Positions 1-9,099 are shown, counted from the first letter of the stretch. The stretch is DNA of 32,560 bases from an uncultured Clostridia bacterium (GCA_948663505.1 CAPNAQ010000002.1:1-32560), one strand, 5' to 3'. The notes: generated by a model from the sequence alone, not told the origin. Translations and numbers: made by a program.

Positions 1-40
1 AGAAAATATAAATAATATTAATCTATAAATATGTTTATAT

Positions 41-1132
41 TTATTTCTCTACAATTATTGCATTTGGTAAATATCTTTCTCCTATTGGTGTTGAAGTTTT
101 ATTAACAACTTTTCCATTATAATACATTGTAGCTGATGACCCTCCATCTAAATTAGCTGCATTATAAGCATCATACTTATTAAATATTTTCTGCAATTCT
201 AAGAAGTTTGTTCCTAAACTATAACCTGGTTGTCTTCCATCTATAGCAACAAATATAAATGTTCCATCTTTTCTTTGGCCTATTGCCATTCTAGGATGTA
301 TTCCTCCAGAATTTGAATTTGTAATTTGATTTTTACCATTTACTATAATATATGGTCCAAATTCAACAGCTGATTCTATTCCAGCATTTATCGCTTGTTG
401 ATATGTATATTTTCCAAGTACTAATTTACCCTCTTTACTTAAACCAATTAAACTATATGTTGCATTTTTATTGCCATATTGCAACTTTTTATTAATAATA
501 GTAGTTTTACATAATTGATTACCCATTCCTGTTCCTTCAGGATCATAAAATCCACCAGCATTTATACCTGCTATTGCATTATTTTCTTTAACAATTTGAC
601 TTAACTTTGTTCCACTATTATTTTTTCTGCTATCCACTAATTTAACTTTTGAAGCATCTGGAACTATCATTACATATCCAACATAATTTTTTCCTGTTAT
701 TTTTTCTACAGTTATATCTTTTTTCTCTTTATCTAAAACAATTGTAATTGCATCTGAATCTGAATCTTCATTATTTTCAACTTCAAGTTCTTTTAATATC
801 TCATCAATTTCTTCTTTAGATAAAAACCATGTTGCTAAATATTGATGATTCATTGTTGACATTGCCGTTGCTACCCATAATTGTTTATACTTTTTAAATA
901 AATTTGTTTTAAAAAATAAACCTATAAATATTATTCCCAAAACTATTAATACAATTATAATTTTTAAAAATAAAAACATTTTTTGCTTTAATGTTTTTTT
1001 CTTTTTTTGTTTATTTTTTTTAGGTTGTTTATTTTGTATTCTATTTGGTTCTTTATTTTCTATATTCTTTTTTTCTTCATGTAATTTATACTCATTATTT
1101 AATATTACATTTGTCATTGTGTCTAAGTCCAT
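41..1132 (-). CDS. Phosphodiester glycosidase (NAGPA-domain) membrane-anchored protein
   Basis: The 363-residue protein has a very Lys-rich cytoplasmic N-terminus (residues 22-50), one membrane segment at about 52-73 and an extracytoplasmic C-terminal domain. That domain carries the NAGPA/DUF2233 family hallmarks: a GINAGGFYD block near residue 190, HPRMAIG, FVAIDGRQPG and the closing NLDGGSSATM motif. Family members hydrolyse phosphodiester-linked sugars in exopolysaccharides or teichoic-type polymers; the substrate here is unknown. The gene lies 218 bp downstream of spoIIIAH on the same strand, so an envelope or spore-wall role is possible but is only inference. The ATG at 1132 is the first good start; the nearest GAGAGG lies about 14 nt away, so the ribosome site is weak. 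Confidence 0.85.
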   Translation of the reverse strand: MDLDTMTNVILNNEYKLHEEKKNIENKEPNRIQNKQPKKNKQKKKKTLKQKMFLFLKIIIVLIVLGIIFIGLFFKTNLFKKYKQLWVATAMSTMNHQYLATWFLSKEEIDEILKELEVENNEDSDSDAITIVLDKEKKDITVEKITGKNYVGYVMIVPDASKVKLVDSRKNNSGTKLSQIVKENNAIAGINAGGFYDPEGTGMGNQLCKTTIINKKLQYGNKNATYSLIGLSKEGKLVLGKYTYQQAINAGIESAVEFGPYIIVNGKNQITNSNSGGIHPRMAIGQRKDGTFIFVAIDGRQPGYSLGTNFLELQKIFNKYDAYNAANLDGGSSATMYYNGKVVNKTSTPIGERYLPNAIIVEK

Positions 1133-1350
1133 TTTTAGGTATCATTCCTCTCTTGATTAATAAATTTTTTCTTAAGTTTAACAAATCTTGTCGAATTATA
1201 TCATTAGTAAATAAATATGTCAAAAATTTCTTAATTCAAGTTTCATTTTTATAGCTTACTAATTTGATTATAGAAAAAAGATATAGTTTAAAAAACTGAA
1301 CATAAACTTCTTAATCTTAGGAATAATATTTAAATTAACATTAATAAGAT

Positions 1351-2031
1351 TTATTTATTAGAAATATGTATATTTTCAATTTGTGCATTCATTTCCCTAG
1401 AAACAATATTTTGGATTTGAGCAATCTGTTCTTTAGAAAGTTCCTTAGTACCAATAATTACACTAATACTATCACCATTAACAAAAATAACACTATTATC
1501 AAAACCCTTTGTCTTAAATAAATTCTCACAAATCATAATTCTATTTTTAATATTATTAATTTTAGTAATTTCTTCAGAAGCAGACTGTCTTTGTGTCTCT
1601 AAAGAATTTGCATTATTTAAAACCTTTTCATAGGTTGCAATCATTTGAGAATACATAGTATCCCTTTCTAATTTAGAAGTAGTAAAATAATCATCACTAT
1701 TAGAAGATTTCGAATTTGTAGTTACAGTATTATTTTCAGCTACAAAATTTTCAGTTACTGTGTTATTTGTTACATTATTTGTTTTATTATTTACTGTGCT
1801 GTTAGTTTTATCATTAGTTGTATTTTTATTTGTATTATTAGAAACAACATCATTACTACTAACTAATTGAGCATCTCCAATATTTGACATTTCCAACATT
1901 TCTTCTTCAGTTGCACTTGTTTGATATGAAGTATCTAATTTATTTGAACTAGTATAATTTAAATATCCTGCTGTTACTAACATTAAAGCAATAACATAAA
2001 TAATAATTTGATTTTTCTTAAACATTTTCAT
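1351..2031 (-). CDS. spoIIIAH: Stage III sporulation protein AH
   Basis: SpoIIIAH is the mother-cell half of the SpoIIQ-SpoIIIAH channel (feeding tube) between mother cell and forespore. The protein has a short basic start, one membrane segment (residues 6-24 from MKMFKKNQ), a long Asn/Thr/Ser-rich low-complexity linker and a C-terminal ring-building domain beginning near YFTTSKLERDTMYSQ and ending in the FVNGDSISVIIG and KEQIAQIQNIV segments typical of YscJ-like SpoIIIAH folds. I chose the ATG at 2031 because GGGAGG sits 8-9 nt upstream; an in-frame start at 2076 would have its codon in an intergenic hairpin. It is the last gene of the spoIIIA operon and is separated from spoIIIAG by an unusually long spacer holding repeats. 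The linker is long and poorly conserved in kind, which is common in the family. Confidence 0.9.
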   Translation of the reverse strand: MKMFKKNQIIIYVIALMLVTAGYLNYTSSNKLDTSYQTSATEEEMLEMSNIGDAQLVSSNDVVSNNTNKNTTNDKTNSTVNNKTNNVTNNTVTENFVAENNTVTTNSKSSNSDDYFTTSKLERDTMYSQMIATYEKVLNNANSLETQRQSASEEITKINNIKNRIMICENLFKTKGFDNSVIFVNGDSISVIIGTKELSKEQIAQIQNIVSREMNAQIENIHISNK

Positions 2032-2051
2032 ATTTATATCCTCCCTTGATA

Positions 2052-2078
2052 TTATGTAAATGTCCAACGGGGACATTT
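2052..2078. repeat. TGTCC/GGACA intergenic hairpin, copy 1
   Basis: AAATGTCC (2058-2065) pairs with GGACATTT (2071-2078) around a 5-nt loop. The left flank plus arm, TTATGTAAATGTCC (2052-2065), is identical over 14 nt to 11771-11784. It lies between spoIIIAG and spoIIIAH. Confidence 0.75.
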
Positions 2079-2172
2079 CCTTTCACTTCGCTTCGCTCGT
2101 TCATCGTCATCCAAGATTTTTCTTTGAAAAATTTCGTCTGCCAAATTTCTCAGATGACTTATGTAGAGCTCG
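2079..2172. repeat. GC-richer intergenic repeat, copy 1
   Basis: A stretch much richer in CG dinucleotides than its surroundings, containing CTTCGCTTCGCTCG, a small hairpin AGATTTTTC/GAAAAATTT and the pair GTCATC (2106-2111)/GATGAC (2153-2158). Short blocks resemble 14566-14640 (TTCGCTTTGCTC and TGCCAATTTT there). It splits spoIIIAG from spoIIIAH, which are usually closely spaced. Confidence 0.5.
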
Positions 2173-2175
2173 ACA

Positions 2176-2803
2176 TTATTGCATTTCAAATACTTGTATT
2201 TTGTGTGTTGCAAGTCCTGTAACTGCTTCTACTGCCTGAATTATATTGCTTTTTACACTTGCATTTGATGCTCCTTTTGCGGTAATAATTGCCCCTTCTA
2301 TTTTGGGCTGTGTTGTTTTTTGAATTATTGGTGTTTTATCTCCACTATCTTCTTGGTATACTATTTCTTTTTGTGTATCTGTTTCTTCAATTTTTCGTAT
2401 TCCTCCTGATGTGTCTGTTTCTTCTGTTGTACTTGTCTTTGAGTTTTCATTATACATTGCAACTGTTTCGCTTGATTCTGAATAATTTATTAGTACTTGA
2501 ACATTTCCAACTCCTTGTATTTGGCTTAATATTGATTCTAATCTTTGTTCTAAATTATTCGAGTTTACATCATATTCACTGTCATTTTTTTTTGAGCTTT
2601 GCATTGCAGCTAATTGTTTTCCTGCAGAATTAGTTATTGTTTTATTTGAACTTTTTTTACCATTCCAGACATAATTTATTATTACAATTGTAATTATTAG
2701 TATTACTATAAAAAACACCAAATTCTCAATTTTCTTTTTGTCATTCCCTTCACTACCGATTACTTTCTTTGCTTATAAGCTTTTTTAACTTATCTTTAAA
2801 CAT
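2176..2803 (-). CDS. spoIIIAG: Stage III sporulation protein AG, split by in-frame CGG (+1 frameshift)
   Basis: SpoIIIAG forms a ring in the SpoIIIA secretion-like complex of the mother-cell membrane around the forespore. The real start is ATG 2803, with GAGGTG 8 nt upstream, overlapping the end of spoIIIAF by 19 nt. The zero frame reads MFKDKLKKLISKESN, then CGG (codon 16, bases 2758-2756), then TAG and TGA. Skipping the C continues as NGSEGNDKKKIENL into the membrane segment VFFIVILIITIVIINYVW and the periplasmic domain (LESILSQIQGVGNVQVLINY; GAIITAKGASNASVK). The rebuilt protein is 208 residues, close to family length. No ATG start exists in the downstream frame before the membrane segment. 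Either +1 recoding at CGG or a one-base insertion explains this; three other genes here share the same lesion. Confidence 0.88.
2756..2758 (-). other. Candidate +1 recoding site (AAT CGG T) in spoIIIAG
   Basis: In-frame CGG directly followed by zero-frame TAG and TGA. Reading AAT-(C)-GGT gives Asn-Gly and restores the SpoIIIAG frame. Confidence 0.7.
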
Positions 2804-3423
2804 TTTTCATTCACCTCGTATTCTTGAATTAAAAATTTTTTTATTATTTCTATATCAGTTTTTGTTATATTACTTTCTTGATTTTCTTCTTCCTGCTCTT
2901 TTTCTGATATTTTTATATCTACTTTTTGTATTTTTTGAATTTCAGTTAATAATTTTTCTTCTATACTTTGTTTTTGTTTCTCTTCTTCACTTTTTTCAAT
3001 TTTCTGTTTTATTTTTATAGTTATTTTTCGTATTCCACTATCATTTTCATTTTGTGAAACTTCTGCTTCTACTTTACATTTCTCTACTTCATATCCCTTT
3101 TCCTTAATTTTATTTGTAATATCCTTTTCTAATTCTTCTTTATACATTTGATTTAACCTTAGATCCATTGAGCTTTGATCTACTTTTTCATTGTTATATA
3201 CATTATTTGAATTTTCAATAAAACTATCAACATCCATAATATTAAATTTTATGTTATTACTATTTTCTATAAATGGTGATAATATACTAAATAATATATA
3301 TAATCCCATTACTGTTTTTATGTATTTCTTTGTTTTGTTATTTGGAAGTAACATTTCTAATATTGAGATAATTATAACTGCTAAACATAAATTTTTTACC
3401 CACGAACTTAAAAATGCAATCAA
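2785..3423 (-). CDS. spoIIIAF: Stage III sporulation protein AF
   Basis: The 212-residue product has two N-terminal membrane segments (about residues 8-25 and 35-52) with the family pattern SSWVKNLCLAVIIISILEMLLPN followed by KYIKTVMGLYILFSILSPF, then a charged, Glu/Lys-rich soluble domain. It belongs to the SpoIIIA channel complex in the mother-cell membrane. The start is TTG at 3423, supported by AGGAGG 8 nt upstream and by the match of the first residues to the family. The 3' end overlaps the spoIIIAG start, consistent with translational coupling. The C-terminal domain is highly charged and poorly conserved in sequence; identity rests on the membrane segments and operon position. Confidence 0.9.
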   Translation of the reverse strand: MIAFLSSWVKNLCLAVIIISILEMLLPNNKTKKYIKTVMGLYILFSILSPFIENSNNIKFNIMDVDSFIENSNNVYNNEKVDQSSMDLRLNQMYKEELEKDITNKIKEKGYEVEKCKVEAEVSQNENDSGIRKITIKIKQKIEKSEEEKQKQSIEEKLLTEIQKIQKVDIKISEKEQEEENQESNITKTDIEIIKKFLIQEYEVNEKCLKIS

Positions 3424-3438
3424 TGTAAAATCCTCCTA

Positions 3439-4614
3439 TTACCTATACATCATTCCAGAATTAGACATTCTTATTAACAATGTTGTTCCAATAATAACCA
3501 TAAATGATATTGCTGCTATAATTCCTAATAAAATTTTAAAGATATCAGATATTTGCTCAATTAGTTTAACTATTTTCTCATCTGCAATAACCCCACTAAT
3601 ACTTGCAACTAATTTATATGATATTGTTAAAACAGATAATTTTAATATTGGCATTATACATATTCCAATTATTATTATTACTCCTAAAAAACCAACTGCA
3701 TTTTTTAATATTATTCCACATCCTAATACACTATCAACAACATCTCCCAGAATTTTACCTACTACTGGTATTGTACTACTAACAATCGTTTTTGCTGTTT
3801 TTGCTGTTATTCCATCAATGCTACTTGATAATGTTCCTTCTAATGATACTATTCCTGTAAAAATAGTAAGTACAAATCCTAATAACCATAATGTACTTGA
3901 TTTTAAGAACTTTCCTATTTTTTCAACTTGAATTTTATCTGATATTTTTGATATTATACTTATTGATGTTATTACAAGTATTACTGGTATTAAAACATTT
4001 TGTATCAAATTTCCTATAAAATTTATCATAAATAATATTACTGGCTCTAATATTGTACTTGTAGTAATACTTCCTGTATATAACATTAGAGATATTAGTA
4101 TTGGTATTAGTGCATTCATAAATCCTATTAAATTTGCTGTTGTTTCTTTTACCATATTAATTATATCTGAAAAATTACTCATTATAATTGTTACTATTGC
4201 TATATATTGAACATAATATATTAATTTAGATATATTATCATTTTCTAGACTTTCACTAATTGATTTTAATATGCTATGTATAACAATTATTACTAATATG
4301 CTAATTAGACTTTTTATACCTATTTTTATTTCTGTTCCTAATAAACTAATTGCTTTTTTGTATATTGTGGAATTGTCAATCTCTCCTTTTATTGCTGAAT
4401 TTAATATTTCATTTATGTCTATGTCTTCGAAAAACTCACCTGTATATTTTTCAGATTGTTCGATAAATGAACTTATTCCAAATGTTTCTTTTTGATCACT
4501 AATCGTGTTTTCACTTGTATTTTCATTTTTACTTTCTGAATATGTAATGTTTGCTGTTAATATTATAATTAACATTATTATTATTGAAATTAAAATCTTC
4601 TTTTGTATTTTCAC
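3439..4614 (-). CDS. spoIIIAE: Stage III sporulation protein AE
   Basis: SpoIIIAE is the large polytopic membrane protein of the SpoIIIA complex, distantly like transport permeases. The 391-residue product begins with a signal-like hydrophobic segment (ILISIIIMLIIILTANITYS), has a short polar region, and then about seven to eight membrane segments, including the conserved IKIGIKSLISILVIIVIHSILKS region and a C-terminal stretch with LGIIAAISFMVIIGTTLLIRMSN. The start is GTG at 4614 with GGAGG about 10 nt upstream; an ATG two bases upstream is out of frame and followed by TGA. It sits between spoIIIAD and spoIIIAF in the standard order, with only 15 nt to spoIIIAF. Confidence 0.93.
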   Translation of the reverse strand: MKIQKKILISIIIMLIIILTANITYSESKNENTSENTISDQKETFGISSFIEQSEKYTGEFFEDIDINEILNSAIKGEIDNSTIYKKAISLLGTEIKIGIKSLISILVIIVIHSILKSISESLENDNISKLIYYVQYIAIVTIIMSNFSDIINMVKETTANLIGFMNALIPILISLMLYTGSITTSTILEPVILFMINFIGNLIQNVLIPVILVITSISIISKISDKIQVEKIGKFLKSSTLWLLGFVLTIFTGIVSLEGTLSSSIDGITAKTAKTIVSSTIPVVGKILGDVVDSVLGCGIILKNAVGFLGVIIIIGICIMPILKLSVLTISYKLVASISGVIADEKIVKLIEQISDIFKILLGIIAAISFMVIIGTTLLIRMSNSGMMYR

Positions 4615-4657
4615 ATTTTTTTAACCTCCATAACTACTATATTAAATATTGCTCTTT

Positions 4658-5047
4658 CTAAGTTGGCATAATTTTTAATATAATCTCTAATAAATTTGAT
4701 ATTATAGGTATTGACATAGAAATTATTATAATTTTACTACCTAACTCTATTTTACTTGCAATTGCAGCTTCTCCTGAGTCTTTACAAATACTTACTGCAA
4801 ATTCTGATAAAAATGCAATTCCTGTTATTTTTATTAATATTGCAATAAATTGTGTATTTATGGAATATTTATCTTGTATTGATTTTATTAAACTTATTAT
4901 TCCTGTAAGTTTGTCCATTACTAACATTAGTATTAATACTCCTGTTAATATACTTATGAATACTGCATATTCTGGTCTATATTGTTTTAACATTACTATA
5001 ATTATTAATGCAATAAGTGCTATTCCAATTATTTTTATAATCTCCAT
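4658..5047 (-). CDS. spoIIIAD: Stage III sporulation protein AD
   Basis: A small membrane protein of 129 residues from the ATG at 5047 (MEIIKIIGIALIALIIIVMLKQ), with four predicted membrane segments and the family motif KQYRPEYAVFISI and CKDSGEAAIASKIELGSKIIIISMSIPII. SpoIIIAD is a membrane component of the SpoIIIA channel complex. An in-frame GTG at 5068 would add seven residues, but the AGAGG site lies inside that extension, so the ATG is preferred. Length matches the roughly 130-residue family. It is placed normally between spoIIIAC and spoIIIAE. Confidence 0.93.
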   Translation of the reverse strand: MEIIKIIGIALIALIIIVMLKQYRPEYAVFISILTGVLILMLVMDKLTGIISLIKSIQDKYSINTQFIAILIKITGIAFLSEFAVSICKDSGEAAIASKIELGSKIIIISMSIPIISNLLEIILKIMPT

Positions 5048-5071
5048 ATTTTTATCAACCTCTTTCACTAC

Positions 5072-5266
5072 TTACAAATTAAAGAGTGTCCTAACAGTAT
5101 CAAATAATCCACTTATTTCTTTTATTACCATTGTTAAAACAATTACCAATCCAGCTAATGTTGTCATCATTGCTTGATCTTCTCTTCCTGCTCTTACTAA
5201 TACTTGATATAAAACTGCTACTAATATTCCTATAGCAGCTATTTTAAATAATAAATCAATACTCAT
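5072..5266 (-). CDS. spoIIIAC: Stage III sporulation protein AC
   Basis: A 64-residue protein with two membrane hairpins, typical of SpoIIIAC: IDLLFKIAAIGILVAVLYQVLVRAGREDQ followed by a second segment and ISGLFDTVRTLF at the end. It is a small membrane subunit of the SpoIIIA complex. GGAGGGG lies upstream of the ATG at 5266. The gene is intact and contains no CGG. A short hairpin spacer separates it from spoIIIAB. Confidence 0.94.
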   Translation of the reverse strand: MSIDLLFKIAAIGILVAVLYQVLVRAGREDQAMMTTLAGLVIVLTMVIKEISGLFDTVRTLFNL

Positions 5267-5294
5267 ATTCCTACCCCTCCAATTTATTTAAGAT

Positions 5295-5312
5295 ATGTCC
5301 CTAAATGGACAT
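5295..5312. repeat. TGTCC/GGACA intergenic hairpin, copy 2
   Basis: ATGTCC (5295-5300) pairs with GGACAT (5307-5312) around a 6-nt loop, between spoIIIAC and the restored end of spoIIIAB. It is the shortest of the three members of this hairpin family in the window. Confidence 0.6.
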
Positions 5313-5822
5313 TATATTAATATTATTACTATAGCCATACCTATTGCTGTTCCTAACTTTTGATATAATTTTTCATTTTTGTTCTTTTCTTCTAATGCTT
5401 GTGTTATTTGCTTTTCCAAAAAGCTTTCTGTTAATTCTATTTGGCTTATTTGCCCTTCTGTATCTGTTGTTCCGTAATAGCTTTGATAATGTTTTTATTG
5501 CTTGCTTGTCCTCTTTTTTTAGATTACTTTCAATTTCTTCTACTGCTTCTTCCCATGCTATACTTGCTGTGCCATTTTTCATTTTTTCTTTTGCTTCTCT
5601 AAATAGTTTTGATATATTTGTATTTGCAGTTTTTGATATTTCATTAAATATTTCTGGTATGGGATTATATGTAAATTTAATTTTTGTTTTAAATATGTTT
5701 AGTGCATTTTTTATTTCTTCTAATTCTTTTAGTCTGTATGAATATTGTTTTGATATGTATCTTCCTATTAGTACTGATGATGTAAATATAAAAAATAACA
5801 TACAATATTTGATAATTTGCAT
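5312..5822 (-). CDS. spoIIIAB: Stage III sporulation protein AB, split by in-frame CGG (+1 frameshift)
   Basis: SpoIIIAB is an inner-membrane protein related to type II/IV secretion GspF-like proteins and supports SpoIIIA complex assembly. The zero frame gives 149 residues: an N-terminal membrane segment (YCMLFFIFTSSVLIGRYIS), the RLKELEEIKNALNIFKTKI region, and then a non-family basic tail after codon 117. Codon 117 is CGG (5474-5472). Skipping its C changes LSKLL-R-NN into LSKLL-GTTDTEGQIS and continues through a Glu/Lys-rich helix to a final membrane segment (GTAIGMAIVIILI), stopping at 5312. The rebuilt 169 residues match the family size. AGGGG precedes the ATG at 5822. A sigma-E -10-like CATATAAT occurs at 5868-5875, but I could not find a convincing -35. 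Confidence 0.88.
5472..5474 (-). other. Candidate +1 recoding site (TTA CGG A) in spoIIIAB
   Basis: In-frame CGG at codon 117. Reading TTA-(C)-GGA gives Leu-Gly and restores the conserved C-terminal half with its membrane segment. Confidence 0.7.
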
Positions 5823-6040
5823 TTCTTATCATCCCCTTCTTTTAAACTGCCTCTTTTTTTCTTTATATTATATGCTCGCTTTTTTATTTTAGAACTATTT
5901 TACGTTTCAATTTTTTGAAAAATATATTATTTAGAAAAAAGATAAAACCGAAACTTAAACATATAATTAGTTGAAAGTTATCTGCCTTTATGCTATTATA
6001 AATGCATATAAATCGTAGAATCTGAAAGGAGATAATATTT

Positions 6041-7111
6041 ATGAATAATAAAAATACATCTGAGTCAATAAGTATAACTAAAATAGATAATAATTTAATA
6101 GATATTGAAAAAATATATGATGATATTAGAAATAAAATTATTGTAGCAAGAGGAAAAATGCTAAAACATATAGATACAACTATGGTCGAAGTTTATTGGT
6201 ATGTTGGAAAAATAACCTATGAATTATCTCAAAATGGTAATAAAGCAAGCTATGGAAAAAAAATAATAGAAGCATTGTCAAATAAATTAACTGATGAATT
6301 TGGAGGAGGTTTTTCACCAGCTAGTATAAGAAGAATGCGTAGGTTTTATGAAATGTATCCAATTTGGTCGGCAGTGCCGACCGAATTAAGTTGGTCACAT
6401 TTTCAAGAACTAATAAGAATAGATAGAAAAGAAGAAAGACAATTTTATGAAATTGAATCAATTAAATCCAATTGGGGTTATAGAGAATTAAATAGACAAA
6501 TAAATACAAAACTATATGATAGATATTTAATATCTCCAGATAAAAATAAGATTATGTCAGAGTCAACAAAAGGTCTAATTGAAAAGCAACCAGAGGAGCT
6601 TTTAAAAACTCCTTATATTTTTGAATTTGCTGGACTAAAAGAAAACAAAAATTATTTAGAAACAGATTTAGAAAAAGCATTACTTTCTCATCTAACTGAA
6701 TTTCTATTAGAACTAGGGAGAGGATTTTCATTTGTATCAAGTCAACAAAGAATTAAAATTGGCTCTGAATATTACTATCCTGATTTAATATTTTATAATC
6801 GTCTTGCAAAATGTTTTGTAATAATAGATTTGAAAATTGGAAAACTAACACATCAAGATATTGGACAAATGCAAATGTATGTAAATTATTATAAGAAGAC
6901 TCAAATGATAGATGGAGAAAATGAACCAATAGGAATACTATTATGTGCTGATAAAGATGATGCAGTTGTAGAAATGACATTAGGAGATGATATAAAAAAT
7001 ATTTATGCTTCAAAATATCTAACTTACTTGCCAACAAAAGAAGAACTAATTAAGATCATAAAAGATGAAAAAGAATTGATTGAATCAGTAAAAGAAAATG
7101 AAAATGAATAA
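6041..7111 (+). CDS. DUF1016 (YhcG-like) PDDEXK nuclease
   Basis: The 356-residue protein has the two-domain YhcG architecture: an N-terminal DUF1016_N domain (VEVYWYVGKITYELSQNG; FGGGFSPASIRRMRRFYEMYP; LSWSHFQELIRI) and a C-terminal PD-(D/E)XK nuclease fold. The catalytic set is visible as PD at 248 and D263-x-K265 in CFVIIDLK, followed by QMQMYVNYY. Such proteins are widespread in defence and mobile contexts and are thought to be DNA endonucleases; the physiological target is not settled. An AAAGGAG site precedes the ATG. It is divergent from the spoIIIA operon, where spoIIIAA would be expected, and ends 31 nt before uvrB. Confidence 0.88.
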   Translation: MNNKNTSESISITKIDNNLIDIEKIYDDIRNKIIVARGKMLKHIDTTMVEVYWYVGKITYELSQNGNKASYGKKIIEALSNKLTDEFGGGFSPASIRRMRRFYEMYPIWSAVPTELSWSHFQELIRIDRKEERQFYEIESIKSNWGYRELNRQINTKLYDRYLISPDKNKIMSESTKGLIEKQPEELLKTPYIFEFAGLKENKNYLETDLEKALLSHLTEFLLELGRGFSFVSSQQRIKIGSEYYYPDLIFYNRLAKCFVIIDLKIGKLTHQDIGQMQMYVNYYKKTQMIDGENEPIGILLCADKDDAVVEMTLGDDIKNIYASKYLTYLPTKEELIKIIKDEKELIESVKENENE

Positions 7112-7142
7112 TAGAAAAATGTAATAATTGATTGGAGGAAAT

Positions 7143-9099
7143 ATGTTTAAAATACACTCAGATTATAAGCCAACAGGCGATCAACCAAAAGCAATTGAAT
7201 ATTTATCAAAAGGAATTCAACAAGGCAAAAAATACCAGACACTACTAGGTGTTACTGGCTCACGGAAAAACTTTTACAATGGCAAATATTATACAAAAAG
7301 TGCAAAAGCCAACATTAGTATTAGCACACAATAAAACACTTGCAGGACAACTTTATTCAGAGTTTAAAGAGTTCTTTCCTGAAAATTCAGTTGAGTATTT
7401 TGTTAGCTATTATGATTACTATCAACCTGAAAGCTATATAGCCTCATCTGATACTTATATAGAAAAAGATGCCTCTATAAATGATGAAATAGACAAGCTT
7501 CGTCATTCTGCAACAGCGTCACTATTTGAAAGAAAAGATGTTATAATAGTTGCTTCTGTCTCATGCATATATGGTTTAGGAGACCCTATTGATTATGAAC
7601 ATATGATAGTTTCGTTAAGACCTAATATGCAGAAATCTCGAGAAGAGGTCATGAAAAAATTAATTAACATGCAATATTCAAGAAATGAAATTGATTTTAA
7701 AAGGGGAACTTTTAGAGCAAAAGGTGATATACTAGAAATTTATCCATCAGATCAAAGTGAATCTGCAATTAGAGTAGAATTTTGGGGCGATGAAGTTGAA
7801 AAAATTCATGAAATAAATCCTTTAACAGGAAAAGCAATTGCTGAAATGAAACATGTTATGATATTCCCTAACTCCCACTATGTTACAACATCTGATAAAA
7901 TGGAACATGCATTAACTACTATTGAACAGGAATTAGAACAACGTATTAAATATTTTAAAGATAATAATAAATTGATTGAAGCTCAAAGAATTGATGAAAG
8001 AACAAATTTTGATATGGAAATGATGAAAGAAACAGGATTTTGTCAAGGAATAGAAAATTATTCAAGGCACATAAGTGGTAGACCAGCAGGCTCTCCTCCA
8101 TTTACATTATTTGATTATTTTCCAAAAGATTATTTACTTTTAATTGATGAATCACATGCCACAATCCCTCAAGTAAGGGCAATGTATAATGGTGATAGAG
8201 CAAGAAAAGATTCTCTTATTAATTATGGTTTTAGACTTCCATCTGCATATGATAATAGACCTTTAAGATTTGAAGAATTTGAAGAAAGAATCAATCAAGT
8301 TGTTTTTGTTAGTGCTACACCTGCAGATTATGAGAAAGAACATGCAAAAGAAAATGTTGTTGAACAAATTATAAGACCTACTGGGCTTTTAGATCCTAAA
8401 ATACAAGTTAAGCCTGTAAGTAATCAAATTGATGATCTCCTTGAACAAATAAGAATTAGGGTTGAAAAAAATGAAAGAGTTCTTGTTACTACTTTAACAA
8501 AAAAAATGGCTGAAGATTTAACATCTTATTTACAAAGTTTAGATATAAAGGTAAACTACATGCATTCAGACATTAAAGCTTTAGAAAGAATGGAAATTAT
8601 ACGTAATTTAAGACTTGGCGAATTTGATGTTTTAGTTGGTATTAATCTTTTAAGAGAAGGTCTTGATATTCCTGAGGTTTCTTTAGTTGCTATTCTTGAT
8701 GCTGATAAAGAAGGCTTCTTACGTTCTGAACGTTCTCTTATTCAGACTATTGGTCGTGCTGCTAGAAATACTGATGGTACTGTTATTATGTATGCTGATG
8801 AGCTTACTGATTCTATGGATAAGGCTATTACTGAAACTAATAGAAGAAGAAAAATTCAGGAAGAATATAATACTAAAAATAATATAACTCCTAAAACTAT
8901 TAAAAAATCAGTTAGAGAATCTATTAGTATTACAAAACAAGAAGATATTGGTGTTGAGTTCAAAATGGATAGTCTTGATGACATCAAAAAGACTATTAGT
9001 GAGCTTACTGATCAAATGCTTAAATTTGCTGCTTCTATGGAGTTTGAAAAAGCTGCTGAACTTAGAGATAAAATTAAGGAATTAGAGAAACTTTTATAG
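7143..9099 (+). CDS. uvrB: Excinuclease ABC subunit B (UvrB), split by in-frame CGG (+1 frameshift)
   Basis: UvrB is the damage-verification helicase of nucleotide excision repair, acting with UvrA and UvrC. The start is ATG 7143 (MFKIHSDYKPTGDQPKAI) with GGAGG just upstream. The zero frame stops at 7334 after GVTGS-R-KNF because codon 41 is CGG (7263-7265). Skipping the C gives GVTGSGKTFTMAN, the intact Walker A loop, and an uninterrupted 651-residue protein of normal length. Visible hallmarks include the beta-hairpin YYDYYQPESYI, the Walker B-like LLIDESHATIPQVR, helicase motif VFVSATPADYE, GINLLREGLDIPEVSL, QTIGRAARN, and the C-terminal UVR motif EFEKAAELRDKIKELEKLL. An internal start at 7249 would lack half of the ATPase P-loop and is not credible. 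Confidence 0.93.
7263..7265 (+). other. Candidate +1 recoding site (TCA CGG A) in uvrB
   Basis: In-frame CGG at codon 41. Reading TCA-(C)-GGA produces the essential second glycine of the Walker A motif GVTGSGKT. Confidence 0.75.
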
